Shown: positions 18,209 to 25,999 of the stretch, in pieces
How the letters are laid out: every line of letters starts with the position of its first letter
Numbering within the stretch: the stretch's first letter is position 1
Position numbers and translations under genes: made by a program
Notes under the pieces: generated by a model
Told to the model about the DNA's origin: nothing
Databases searched by the model: none
What the model saw: only the letters and a program-made list of their open reading frames with translations
Origin: UBA7803 sp041608775
GTDB lineage: Bacteria > Pseudomonadota > Gammaproteobacteria > Pseudomonadales > Azotimanducaceae
Length of the DNA stretch: 28,266 nt
Reading direction: 5' to 3'
NCBI GenBank assembly: GCA_041608775.1
Contig: JBFISC010000012.1
Span: forward strand, 1-28,266

Positions 18209-18224
18209 TGTGCGCCGCCGCACA
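18209..18224. promoter_or_regulatory. Inverted repeat TGTGCG-N4-CGCACA
   Basis: 6-bp perfect arms (18209-18214 and 18219-18224) 8 bases after the 14-bp palindrome. It may be a second operator or a hairpin in the divergent region. A promoter for the cyclase gene probably lies just downstream, where the sequence is relatively AT-rich, but I cannot assign its boxes with confidence. Confidence 0.4.
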
Positions 18225-18342
18225 GTTTGTTTACATCATCTCGGGCATAGATCGCGAAAACCCGCCTGCTGCGCCCCCATCGGCCGGATGCTGGGCTACA
18301 TTAACTTCTGGACCATCAGGCTGGACAGAAACGGCAAGCGCA

Positions 18343-19377
18343 ATGGTTAGTGTGTCCACGGAAGAATCTCACGCCATCCTGAAGCAGGTGCTGCCGCTGA
18401 TGAGTCAGCACGGCGTACCCACCACCCCGCCCAACTACCGGGTCTGGTACGACTATGTCTGCGAAGCCCACCCGGACCTGGTCGAGGAGCTGAAGGCGGG
18501 CATCGCCCGCGGGATGAAGTTCTCCCCGGAGTACTGCCAGACGCTCTATCAGAAGTTCTTCGTCGACCCGGTCCAGTCCCAGGTCGAAGACATCGAGCTC
18601 GCCATGCGCCGGGCGGTGGATGCGGTGCTGGGCGAACTGGGTGAGTTCCACGAAGACCTGGGGGAATTCGCCGAGGTCCTCGACAGCACCGGCGAAGCTC
18701 TGGCAACGCGAGCGCCCACCCAGGAGGACCTGACCCGGCTGGTCAGCGTTCTCGTCCACGAAACCCGGAACACGCGCGAGCGCAGCACCCGCACGGAAGC
18801 TTCGCTGCAGAGCATGGCCGAGGAGCTGACCGAGCTGCGTGCCCAGGTTGATCACCTGTCCCGCGATTCGCTGCTCGACGCCCTGACCGAGGTGCCGAAC
18901 CGGCGGGCTTTCGAGGATGGCCTGAAGCGTCTCACCCGGGAATCCGACGAGAACAGCACGCCGCTGTGTCTGCTGCTCGCTGACGTGGATCACTTCAAGC
19001 GTCTCAACGACAGCTACGGCCACGTGGTCGGCGATCAGGTGCTGCGGTTCGTCGCCCAGGAGATCAAGCAGTGCGTGAAGGGCCGCGACCTGCTCACCCG
19101 CTACGGGGGCGAGGAGTTCGCCATCCTGCTGCCGTCGACTTCCTACGACGGCGCCATGATCCTGGCCGAGAGCATCCGTGCCATCATAGAAGCCCAGGTG
19201 GTGGCCCTGGACGACGGCCGCAGCATCGAGGACGTCACCATTTCCATCGGCGTGGCTCAGTACCTGCCTGCGGAAGACCAATCCGCCCTGGTCGAGCGCG
19301 CCGACAAGTGCATGTACCAATGCAAGGCCGCGGGGCGAAACCAGGTGGTCGGGGAGAACGATCTGAGCGATGCTTGA
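18343..19377 (+). CDS. GGEEF diguanylate cyclase
   Basis: Cytoplasmic enzyme making cyclic di-GMP from two GTP. 344 residues. Residues 1-150 are a helical N-terminal region seen in soluble cyclases (HGVPTTPPNYRVWYDYVCEA, then FSPEYCQTLYQKFF); its ligand is unknown to me. A coiled linker (THRT-like helices, SLQSMAEELTELRAQVDHLS) precedes the GGDEF domain, which starts DALTEVPNRRAFEDGL. It contains LLLADVDHFKRLNDSYGHVV, active site RYGGEEF (GGEEF 255-259) and a final TISIGV plus ADKCMYQCKAAGRN. The allosteric inhibition site is KGRD, not the usual RxxD, so product inhibition may be weak or altered. ATG 18343 begins the conserved region; the frame extends far upstream only as antisense. No transmembrane segment. 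Divergent from the winged-helix fusion. Confidence 0.94.
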   Translation: MVSVSTEESHAILKQVLPLMSQHGVPTTPPNYRVWYDYVCEAHPDLVEELKAGIARGMKFSPEYCQTLYQKFFVDPVQSQVEDIELAMRRAVDAVLGELGEFHEDLGEFAEVLDSTGEALATRAPTQEDLTRLVSVLVHETRNTRERSTRTEASLQSMAEELTELRAQVDHLSRDSLLDALTEVPNRRAFEDGLKRLTRESDENSTPLCLLLADVDHFKRLNDSYGHVVGDQVLRFVAQEIKQCVKGRDLLTRYGGEEFAILLPSTSYDGAMILAESIRAIIEAQVVALDDGRSIEDVTISIGVAQYLPAEDQSALVERADKCMYQCKAAGRNQVVGENDLSDA

Positions 19378-19402
19378 GCGCCCGACACCTTCGGAAACGG
19401 GC

Positions 19403-19432
19403 TGAGGCCCCGGCCGGCGCGGCCAGGGCTCA
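19403..19432. terminator. Strong GC-rich hairpin between convergent genes
   Basis: Stem GGCCG/CGGCC around loop GCG, extended by CCC/GGG and TGAG/CTCA with small mismatches. It lies between the cyclase stop codon and the stop codon of the convergent gene. There is no T-run on either side, so it may serve as a bidirectional transcript end only weakly. Confidence 0.35.
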
Positions 19433-19445
19433 AGCGTCGACAGCG

Positions 19446-19865
19446 CTACGGCTGCTTCGCGAGCACCGCGCAGTAGGCGCTCATCTGCTCCTGGGTGAGG
19501 TTGGCATAGCAGTACTCGAACTCCGTCGGCGACGAGAACCACAGCTGGCCGCGGCCGCCGTTGCTGGTGACGAAGACGGCCTCCCGGCCGGTGGAGCGGA
19601 TCGCGCCCCAGACGGACAGCGGCACGGAGTTGGCCGCGGTGGAGCGGGTCTCGCCGGTGAATACCTCACCATCCTGGTACGTCACGGTGAACGTCAGCTC
19701 CACTTCCTGGATCACGGCCCCACCGCGGGCGACCTGGCTGCGGACTTCCTCGCCCGACGAGACGGTCCGCACGATGCCCATCCAGGCACCCTCCATGTTC
19801 GGATATTCGGCGGCATGAACCGACCCGGCCAGCAGAAAAAAAGTCAAAGCAATCGCTCGACTCAT
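19446..19865 (-). CDS. Small exported protein of unknown function
   Basis: 139 residues, no family recognised. The signal peptide is MSRAIALTFFLLAGSVHAAE, cleaved after VHA. The mature part is a small beta-rich domain: YPNMEGAWMGIVRTVSSGEE, VIQEVELTFTVTYQDGEVFT, GETRS, VWGAIRSTGREAVFVTSNGG and RGQLWFSSPTEFEYCYANLT. The opening (MEGAWMG) is reminiscent of small barrel proteins. Two cysteines near the C-terminus (EYCYA, AYCAV) may form a disulfide. The ATG at 19865 has a strong GAGGGGG ribosome site. It lies 62 bp downstream of the stop codon of the monooxygenase gene on the same strand, so it may be cotranscribed with the signalling island. Confidence 0.72.
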   Translation of the reverse strand: MSRAIALTFFLLAGSVHAAEYPNMEGAWMGIVRTVSSGEEVRSQVARGGAVIQEVELTFTVTYQDGEVFTGETRSTAANSVPLSVWGAIRSTGREAVFVTSNGGRGQLWFSSPTEFEYCYANLTQEQMSAYCAVLAKQP

Positions 19866-19927
19866 GGACAATCCCCCTCGGTGACTCGATGAGCTTGCCC
19901 CCATCCAGCCCTGAACCGGAGCTCAGG

Positions 19928-21157
19928 TCAACCGTTTTCCGGCACCGGCAGCCTCAGCTGAACCTCGCTGACACCCCGGAAGAACGACGTCGCCTGCCCG
20001 CCGGCCCGGCGCCGAACCGCGGCCCGGCTGAGGAGCGCGCCGGCCAGCCGGCGCACGGGCTCGCCCCACCAGGCCCGGCTGAGCAGCAGCCTGGGCGGCT
20101 GCGACTGAAGTTTCTGGATCTCCCGCACCTCGGGCAACCGCTCCGCTTCGACGGCCTGCGCGGCGGCGTTCAGCGCGAGCGTGTCCAGGCGCGGCGCCGA
20201 GAGCACCGGCACCAGATGATTGGCCGCCACGATGGTATCCCGCAGCGCGATGTTGACGCCCTGCCCAGCCACGGGGGACATGGTGTGCGCGGCATCTCCA
20301 ATCAGCAGCGCACCGGGCACGCTCCAGCGCAGAACCCGATCCGCTACGGTGTCGAGCAGAAACGGGCGCGCAATCCCGGCCGCATGCGCACGAAGGTGGG
20401 CGCCGAATTCGGCATCCACATGGTTCGCCATCTCATCCACCCACCGCTCGATGCCGCGGCTGCGCAGCTCGCCGAAGGTGTCCTTCAGGATGACCCACCC
20501 CAGCTGCAGGCTGCCGTCCCAGGTGCGGTAGGCCACCAGCAGGTGCCCCCGGCCGGCAAAGGCGCGCACGCCGCGCCATTTCTCGGGGCACGGCACCTTG
20601 CACCACACGATGTCCATGGGCACGCCCAGGTTCCTGGCCGGGATTCCCAGCTGGCGGCGCACGGCAGAATTGCGCCCGTCGGCGCCCACCACCAGATCCG
20701 CCTCGAGCGTCAGCTCCTGACCGCCAACGCGGACACGGACCCCGCAGACGCGGCCGTGCTGCTGGACCAGCGCCTTCAGCGACGCGCCCCTGATCAGGGT
20801 GAAGCACGAGCTGGCGCCCGACTCCGCCACCAGCATCTCTAGCAGGGCCGGCTGCGACACCGCGAGCACGCCCGCGCGCCCAGACGCCTCCGGACCCAGC
20901 GTCTCGCTGAACACCGGCCGCCGGTTCAGGTACACGGCTAGCTGCTGCTGAGCGCAGCTCGGCAAGCGGGCGAGCTGCGGCCCCAACCCCATCTGTTCGA
21001 GCGCCGCGATCCCGCTCGGCATCAGGACCTCGCCCCGGAACTCGCGGGAGAAATCGCGGCGCCGTTCGAGCAGCGTCACCGGGACCCCGTGGCGGGAGAG
21101 CAGATAAGCCAGGCCTGCGCCGGCGGGACCGGCGCCCACGATGACGACCTGAGTCAC
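19928..21157 (-). CDS. FAD-dependent monooxygenase (UbiH/PHBH-like)
   Basis: Flavoprotein hydroxylase of the UbiH/para-hydroxybenzoate hydroxylase class; it uses NAD(P)H and oxygen. The substrate is unknown. 409 residues. FAD site TQVVIVGAGPAGAGLAYLLS is at the N-terminus, the DG motif is ADLVVGADGRNSAVRRQLG, and the second FAD motif is GALLIGDAAHTMSPVAGQGV then NIALRD. The GTG start at 21157 overlaps the TGA stop of the upstream FHA gene (GTGA), so the two are translationally coupled; there is no nearer ATG. The C-terminal ~70 residues are Arg/Ala-rich (LLSRAAVRRRAGG). Why a monooxygenase should follow an FHA protein is unclear. Confidence 0.9.
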   Translation of the reverse strand: MTQVVIVGAGPAGAGLAYLLSRHGVPVTLLERRRDFSREFRGEVLMPSGIAALEQMGLGPQLARLPSCAQQQLAVYLNRRPVFSETLGPEASGRAGVLAVSQPALLEMLVAESGASSCFTLIRGASLKALVQQHGRVCGVRVRVGGQELTLEADLVVGADGRNSAVRRQLGIPARNLGVPMDIVWCKVPCPEKWRGVRAFAGRGHLLVAYRTWDGSLQLGWVILKDTFGELRSRGIERWVDEMANHVDAEFGAHLRAHAAGIARPFLLDTVADRVLRWSVPGALLIGDAAHTMSPVAGQGVNIALRDTIVAANHLVPVLSAPRLDTLALNAAAQAVEAERLPEVREIQKLQSQPPRLLLSRAWWGEPVRRLAGALLSRAAVRRRAGGQATSFFRGVSEVQLRLPVPENG

Positions 21158-21771
21158 ACCGTTGCTCCGCCGGCGTTGGCCATGAGTTCTACGTGCAGAA
21201 CCGGACCGTCCGGGTACAGCTGCACCTGGGAGGATGGGGGCAAGGCCGAGCGAGCGATGAGCGCCCCGTTCAGACGGGTGCCATTGCGGCTTCCCAGATC
21301 CTCGATCTGCCACACGCCACCGTCCACCCAGATCCGCGCGTGCCGCCGGCTCACCATCACGTTGTCCAGCCTGAGCTCGCAGCCAACGTCCCGACCGATG
21401 GTAAAGGCGTTGGCGAACGCCATCTGCTTTCTGCCATCGCCGCTCTCCCAGGTTACCCGCACGCTTGCGCCCTCAGGCGCCAGGCGGGTGGTGGCCGCCG
21501 CCGCGCCGAAGCCGCCGTCGCTGCGGTCGACCCTGATTCCCTCCGCGGAGACCTCGTAGGCCCAGGCCAGGGCCACGGCGATGGGAAAGCCCAGCAGAGC
21601 GATGGTGACGAACAGGCGAACGCCCCAGTCAGGCACGCCGAATGCCGGCAGCAGATCCGCAGCGCCGAGGGAAGCGCCCCAGGCCACCACGAGGTAGAGG
21701 CTCGCTACCTGAAATACCTTGCGCCGCCTCAGCTCACGGAAGGTCCGGGTAATGTAAGCGTGAAAACGCAT
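21154..21771 (-). CDS. Membrane FHA-domain protein
   Basis: 205 residues. The N-terminal ~75 residues are a module common in proteobacterial regulators: FRELRRRKVFQVASLYLVVA followed by a second helix FVTIALLGFPIAVALAWAYE, then VSAEGIRVD. It gives two transmembrane segments. Residues ~105-190 are a forkhead-associated (FHA) domain, which binds phosphothreonine: FTIGRDVGCELRLDNVMVSR, RHARIWVDGG, then DLGSRNGTRLNG. The conserved GR, SRRH and NGT residues are all present, so ligand binding is plausible. The ATG at 21771 fits the module start. It is immediately downstream of the caspase gene (43 bp) and coupled to the monooxygenase gene. It could read phosphorylation by the kinase encoded at 24392-25831. 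Confidence 0.88.
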   Translation of the reverse strand: MRFHAYITRTFRELRRRKVFQVASLYLVVAWGASLGAADLLPAFGVPDWGVRLFVTIALLGFPIAVALAWAYEVSAEGIRVDRSDGGFGAAAATTRLAPEGASVRVTWESGDGRKQMAFANAFTIGRDVGCELRLDNVMVSRRHARIWVDGGVWQIEDLGSRNGTRLNGALIARSALPPSSQVQLYPDGPVLHVELMANAGGATV

Positions 21772-21814
21772 CGGTTGCCGGCACGCGCTACCCGTGTCAG
21801 CGACGGCAGCCTGC

Positions 21815-24208
21815 TCAGGTCCGCAGGCTCGGATGCACCAGCACGAACTGGCCACACTCGTGGCCCGCGCTCTCGATGCTTCCGAACATCGGCGTCTGAT
21901 TCACGGCGGTGCCGTCCGGCGTGTACTTGACCCGCTCCACCAGATGGTCGTAAAGCGCCTCCCCGTAGAGCACGCCCCGGTTTTCCCGGAGCAACCCGAT
22001 GAGCTCGCGGGTGAAGAGAGAGAACTCGCCGCCGCTGCCGTCCCCGTCCAGCACCGGGGACACGGTGCCGGACGTCAGCATCGTGCGGGAACGGTTCTTC
22101 ATCAGGAACGGCAGCATTTCCTCGAGGTCCTGGACGCTGTAGCGGAACCCGCCGGTCGTCTCGATCCCTGAGCCGGAGTAGCAGGAGTCGGCGATGATCA
22201 TGACGTGCTTCGCCGACATGGCGCGCACCCAATCCGCCACCTTGAGCGAGGAAATTCCCGACACCTCGGCCTCCTGTCGGGACTGCACTTCGACCGGCAG
22301 CCAGTAGCTCTCATTCTTGATCTCGTAGCCGTGGCCGGCGTAGTAGATCATCACCAGGTCGTTCTCCGAGGTCTTCTTCTGCAGCTCGACAAAAGCCTGA
22401 TAGATCTGCTTCTCTGTGGCGTTGATCAGCAGCTTCGACTCGAACCCGTACTCCTCCCGCAGCACCCGGTCCACGGCGCTGGCATCGTTGGCCGCGTTTT
22501 CCAGATCGTTGAGGTGCTCGTAGTCGTTGTTGCCGATGACCAGCGAGAAGTACCTGCCGAGCTTCACGTCGGAAGGCAGGCGGATATTCGAGGTGTCCTC
22601 GATCGGGGTGCGCATGGCGTAGTAGGAGGTGCGACGCAGGTTGATCTCCTCGAGCTGGTCGCGAAAGCGCGCCACGGTGCCTTCGAGGTTGTCGATCAGA
22701 GCCTGCTGCTGGGCCGCCCGCTGCTCCTGGGCAGCCAGTAACGTCCGCATCTCGGCCGAATCCGGCGAGCTCTGCTCGCCGGCGCGTCGCGCCAGCCGAT
22801 CCCGATCCTGCTCGAGCCGCGACAGCTCGGCCTGCGCGTTCGCGAGCTCGCTCTGGGCGCCGGCCATCTCCAGCCGCGTGCGTTGAAGCTCGGCTTCGGC
22901 CCGCGCGAACTGAGCTCGCGCCGCCTCGGTTTCGTGGATCTGGCTGTCGAGCTGAGCCTGCAGCGCTCGTGACTCCTCCGTGGCCGAGGCGAGCTCGGCT
23001 CTCAGGGTGTCAACGGAAGAACGCTGCGCCGCCAGCTCGGCCTGCCGCTCTGCCCGCGCCGCCTCCAGCTCCGCGATCCGTCCCGCCCTGTCGGACTGAC
23101 TGTCGGCGGCCGTCCGCTTCTCCTCTTCCAGCGCCGCGATCAGCGCCGCGTGGCCCGCGCTGGCTCGCTCCAGATCCGCCTGAGCGGAGGCCAGGCGGCT
23201 GTCCAGCTCGGCGATCTGTCGATCCTTTTCTTCCGATCGGGCCAGAATTGCCTGCAGCTCCGCATCCGAACGCGCCGTGACCCGTTCGAGCTCCTGGGTG
23301 AGACGGTCGTTCTCCAGCTCGGCCTGCCGCAGGCTCGCGGTGAGCTGAGCCTGCTGCACACCGACGTTTGCCTCCAGGCTGTCGATCTCGTAGCGCTGCT
23401 GCTTGAGCTGCCGCTGCTGCTCGGCGACCTGATCGCGCAGGGCCGTCACCTCGGCATCGTCAGGCGCCGCCTGAAGCCGCTCCTCCAGGTTCTCCCGGGC
23501 CCGGGCCAGCTCTGCTTCGGCGGCCGCCAGCGCCTGCCGGCGCCCGTCGATCTCGCGGCGCGCCCGGGTCAGCTCGCTGCGGATCTGTTCCGCTTCCTCG
23601 CTGCGCTCCTGAAGCGCCTGGGTCAGCTCCGCGATGCGCGCATCCGCCCGGGTCTGTGCGGCCGCAAGCTCCGAGGCCCGCACCAGCTCCTCACCGGCAC
23701 CGGTCGCCTCGCGCCAGAGATTCGTTGCCAGGAGACCGTCCCGGGGAACCCCCTGCCCGCGCTCGTAGAGCAGGGCGAGGCGCATCTGACCAGCCGCGCT
23801 GCCGTTGTCGGCGGCCGTCTGATACCAGCTGCGGGCCTGCTCGTAGTCCGGCTCGGAATAGAGGTACTGATACACGTCCCCCAGCTTGACCTGAGCGTCG
23901 ACGTTGCCTTCGTCCGCGAGCTTCCTGAAGAACGCGGCAGCGCTGTCGGGGGCCGCGCGGTCGTAATAGGTGTACTCGCCGCCTTTCAGCTCGCACTCCA
24001 TGGCGCTGGTTTCCACCAGCCGCCGACGCTCCGGGTAGGTCATGTTCCCCAGCTTGCGGACGCGGGCCGGCAACAGACACGGAACCACCTGGTACTGCCT
24101 GACGGCCGTGCCGAGATCCACCTGCTGGCCGATCGATTGCGGCCCTGGCAGCACGACGGTCAGGATCAGGATGGCGTGAAGGCCTCTGACATGCTTGGTC
24201 AAGTTCAT
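21815..24208 (-). CDS. Exported caspase-family protease with Sel1-like repeats and long coiled coil
   Basis: 797 residues. A signal peptide (residues 1-28) indicates export. Residues about 80-165 carry Sel1-like tetratricopeptide repeats (VDAQVKLGDVYQYLYSEPDY, GSAAGQMRLALLYERGQGVP). A very long charged coiled coil runs from about 175 to 540. The C-terminal caspase (peptidase C14) domain starts at ~548 (GRYFSLVIGNNDYEHL). It contains the catalytic His626 in YYAGHGYEI and Cys676 in IIADSCYSGSG, so the active dyad is intact; bacterial members are called orthocaspases and usually cut after Arg or Lys. ATG 24208 has a strong GGGAGGA site. It lies 183 bp downstream of the kinase gene. Substrate and trigger are unknown. 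Confidence 0.92.
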   Translation of the reverse strand: MNLTKHVRGLHAILILTVVLPGPQSIGQQVDLGTAVRQYQVVPCLLPARVRKLGNMTYPERRRLVETSAMECELKGGEYTYYDRAAPDSAAAFFRKLADEGNVDAQVKLGDVYQYLYSEPDYEQARSWYQTAADNGSAAGQMRLALLYERGQGVPRDGLLATNLWREATGAGEELVRASELAAAQTRADARIAELTQALQERSEEAEQIRSELTRARREIDGRRQALAAAEAELARARENLEERLQAAPDDAEVTALRDQVAEQQRQLKQQRYEIDSLEANVGVQQAQLTASLRQAELENDRLTQELERVTARSDAELQAILARSEEKDRQIAELDSRLASAQADLERASAGHAALIAALEEEKRTAADSQSDRAGRIAELEAARAERQAELAAQRSSVDTLRAELASATEESRALQAQLDSQIHETEAARAQFARAEAELQRTRLEMAGAQSELANAQAELSRLEQDRDRLARRAGEQSSPDSAEMRTLLAAQEQRAAQQQALIDNLEGTVARFRDQLEEINLRRTSYYAMRTPIEDTSNIRLPSDVKLGRYFSLVIGNNDYEHLNDLENAANDASAVDRVLREEYGFESKLLINATEKQIYQAFVELQKKTSENDLVMIYYAGHGYEIKNESYWLPVEVQSRQEAEVSGISSLKVADWVRAMSAKHVMIIADSCYSGSGIETTGGFRYSVQDLEEMLPFLMKNRSRTMLTSGTVSPVLDGDGSGGEFSLFTRELIGLLRENRGVLYGEALYDHLVERVKYTPDGTAVNQTPMFGSIESAGHECGQFVLVHPSLRT

Positions 24209-24220
24209 GGGATCCTCCCT

Positions 24221-24255
24221 GCTCGAGGCGCGGGAGCGGAGGCTGCGTCTCGAGC
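24221..24255 (-). other. Inverted repeat in the caspase-gene leader
   Basis: GCTCGAG (24221-24227) and CTCGAGC (24249-24255) form a 7-bp perfect stem with a 21-base loop, just upstream of the ribosome site of the caspase gene. It may fold in the mRNA leader. Otherwise the 183-base gap 24209-24391 shows an AT-rich patch near 24287-24297 that could belong to a promoter, but no confident -35/-10 pair. Confidence 0.3.
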
Positions 24256-24391
24256 GGCCCCACAGGCGCAGGGGGCAGTCAGTCAATTTTAAACCGCGCC
24301 AGGCTGGTCGCGTTTGCCTGAAAGCCAGACGCATGTCGGCAGCATAGACAGCCTGATTATGTGCTGCTGCAGCGCCGGGTGGCAACGCGCT

Positions 24392-25831
24392 TCACAGCAT
24401 TACCTTGCCGCTGTTGACGAGCTCACGGCACTCCGTGACGCTCCCGACACCTCTGGCGATGGTGCCATTGAGGGTCCGCAGCTGCTGCTCCAGGGTCGGC
24501 TCGAAGCGGTTCACGGTGAGCCCGAGGCAGACCAGGCGAGCTGCCGCCTGGGGTTGCTCGTTGCGTTGCACCATTTCCCCGGCAATGTCGCGGAAGACCT
24601 GGGAGATCCGCAGCATCCCCTGCGCCGCGTCAGCCTTGGCCTCCGTGGAGTCGCTGCGGGTCAGCACCAGGCGGTAGGACTGGAAAGCCGAGCTCGGTCC
24701 GGTCAGCAGTTGCGATGCGCCACGGTCGTACTCTCCGGCGCGCATCGAACGCATGCCCAGGTTGAGGAAGAACTCGCCCTGGCGCACCCAGTCCATGGCC
24801 CTTGCGGCGTCCACCGGGCGCGCCGGGTTCTCGGCATACTGGTTCAGCAGGGCTTCGACGAACCGATCCTCGGGAGAGCGCATCTGCAGGTAGACCACGC
24901 CGGCAGCGATGATCAGCACCCCGATCGTCGCGGCGATCCAGGGCAGCGGCGACCCCTGCCGACGAACCGGCGTCATCGCCTCGAGGAACGCCTCTACGCT
25001 CGGCGGCCGCTCGTCGCGGGAGAACCCGAGGGCCGAGCGCAGCGCTTTCCACTGCCGGGAACGCAGGCCTCGGGGTTTTTTAGGAACGAGCTTCTGTGCC
25101 CGTGCCTCGATGGCGATGCGCCCCTCATAGGGGTGCGAGCCGGTCAGCAGCTGATAGGTCACGCAGGCGAAGGCAAAAAGATCGTCGCGTGCCGTCGGGC
25201 TGAGCCCTTCGAACATCTCGCAGCTGGCGTACTGGGGCGTCATGGCGCCGAACTTGTCCGGGTCGAAACGGGTGGTTCCCCCGGCAACTTCGGTTTCGTC
25301 AAGGGTGCGGGCGATACCCAGGTCGAGAACTTTGATCTCGCCCTCTTCGGTGAGGAAGACGTTGCCGGGTTTGAAGTCCGAGTGAATGATCTGCTGCTCG
25401 TGGAGGTAGTGCAGACCGCGGCCGCAGGCTTCGACGATGTGCCACACCTCCGTGATTCGTTTGAGACCCGGATGCCGATCGAGATACTCGTCCAGCGACG
25501 TCCCGCGCATGTACTCCATCACCATGAAGACATGGCCTTCGGTACGGTCGAAATCGTAGACGTTGACGATGTTCGGATGGTTCAGCCGCCGCGACTGCGT
25601 GGCTTCGCGCCGCAGGGCCTTCAGCGACTGAGGGTGCTCCTTGAAGCGGTCGCCGAGCATCTTGAGGGCGACGAAGGGATTCGATTGCTCCGCCTCGCGG
25701 TCGACGGCGAGGAATACCTTCCCCATGCCGCCCTCGCCGATGAGCCGTTCGATCACAAACCGGCCGCGAAGTACGTCTCCGGGACGCAGCTCCTGGCCGA
25801 AAGAACTCAACTGGGTGGCGTCGTCGGTCAA
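24392..25831 (-). CDS. Transmembrane Ser/Thr protein kinase
   Basis: Hanks-type (PknB-like) kinase. About 479 residues from the TTG at 25831, chosen for its GGGGA ribosome site and because it follows a hairpin; a TTG at 25897 is the alternative. The kinase domain spans ~25-290: glycine loop GEGGMG (32-37), ATP Lys57 in VALKM, catalytic loop IIHSDFKPGNVFL (Asp152), metal motif DLG (170-172), and SPTARDDLFAFACVTYQLLT. HSD replaces HRD, so it is a non-RD kinase, and DLG replaces DFG; key catalytic residues are intact. One transmembrane helix (about 298-316, PWIAATIGVLIIAAGVVYLQ) follows. The C-terminal ~160 residues are probably periplasmic and helical, with no PASTA repeats. It shares its strand with an outer-membrane barrel, a caspase and FHA proteins. 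Confidence 0.9.
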   Translation of the reverse strand: MTDDATQLSSFGQELRPGDVLRGRFVIERLIGEGGMGKVFLAVDREAEQSNPFVALKMLGDRFKEHPQSLKALRREATQSRRLNHPNIVNVYDFDRTEGHVFMVMEYMRGTSLDEYLDRHPGLKRITEVWHIVEACGRGLHYLHEQQIIHSDFKPGNVFLTEEGEIKVLDLGIARTLDETEVAGGTTRFDPDKFGAMTPQYASCEMFEGLSPTARDDLFAFACVTYQLLTGSHPYEGRIAIEARAQKLVPKKPRGLRSRQWKALRSALGFSRDERPPSVEAFLEAMTPVRRQGSPLPWIAATIGVLIIAAGVVYLQMRSPEDRFVEALLNQYAENPARPVDAARAMDWVRQGEFFLNLGMRSMRAGEYDRGASQLLTGPSSAFQSYRLVLTRSDSTEAKADAAQGMLRISQVFRDIAGEMVQRNEQPQAAARLVCLGLTVNRFEPTLEQQLRTLNGTIARGVGSVTECRELVNSGKVML

Positions 25832-25875
25832 CGGTTCCCCACATCCGCCGGCGCACGGCAGTATCCGGATTGTGG

Positions 25876-25908
25876 AAAAACCCCCAATCGTTGGCAAACG
25901 CGCGATTG
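25876..25908 (-). terminator. Hairpin plus T-run between autotransporter and kinase genes
   Basis: Minus strand CAATCG (25908-25903), a 12-base loop, CGATTG (25890-25885), then GGGG and TTTTT (25880-25876). The 6-bp stem is short and loops are large, so it is a weak intrinsic terminator or an attenuator in the leader of the kinase gene. It overlaps the region of the alternative TTG start at 25897, which makes that start less likely. Confidence 0.33.
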
Positions 25909-25999
25909 TAAGGCGCCCAGGCTCCGTTATTGCCCGGCGGTCACCTGGACCCCCGGGGTCGTCGCCCCGATCACGTGCTCCGCGAACCGACGATTGAGC

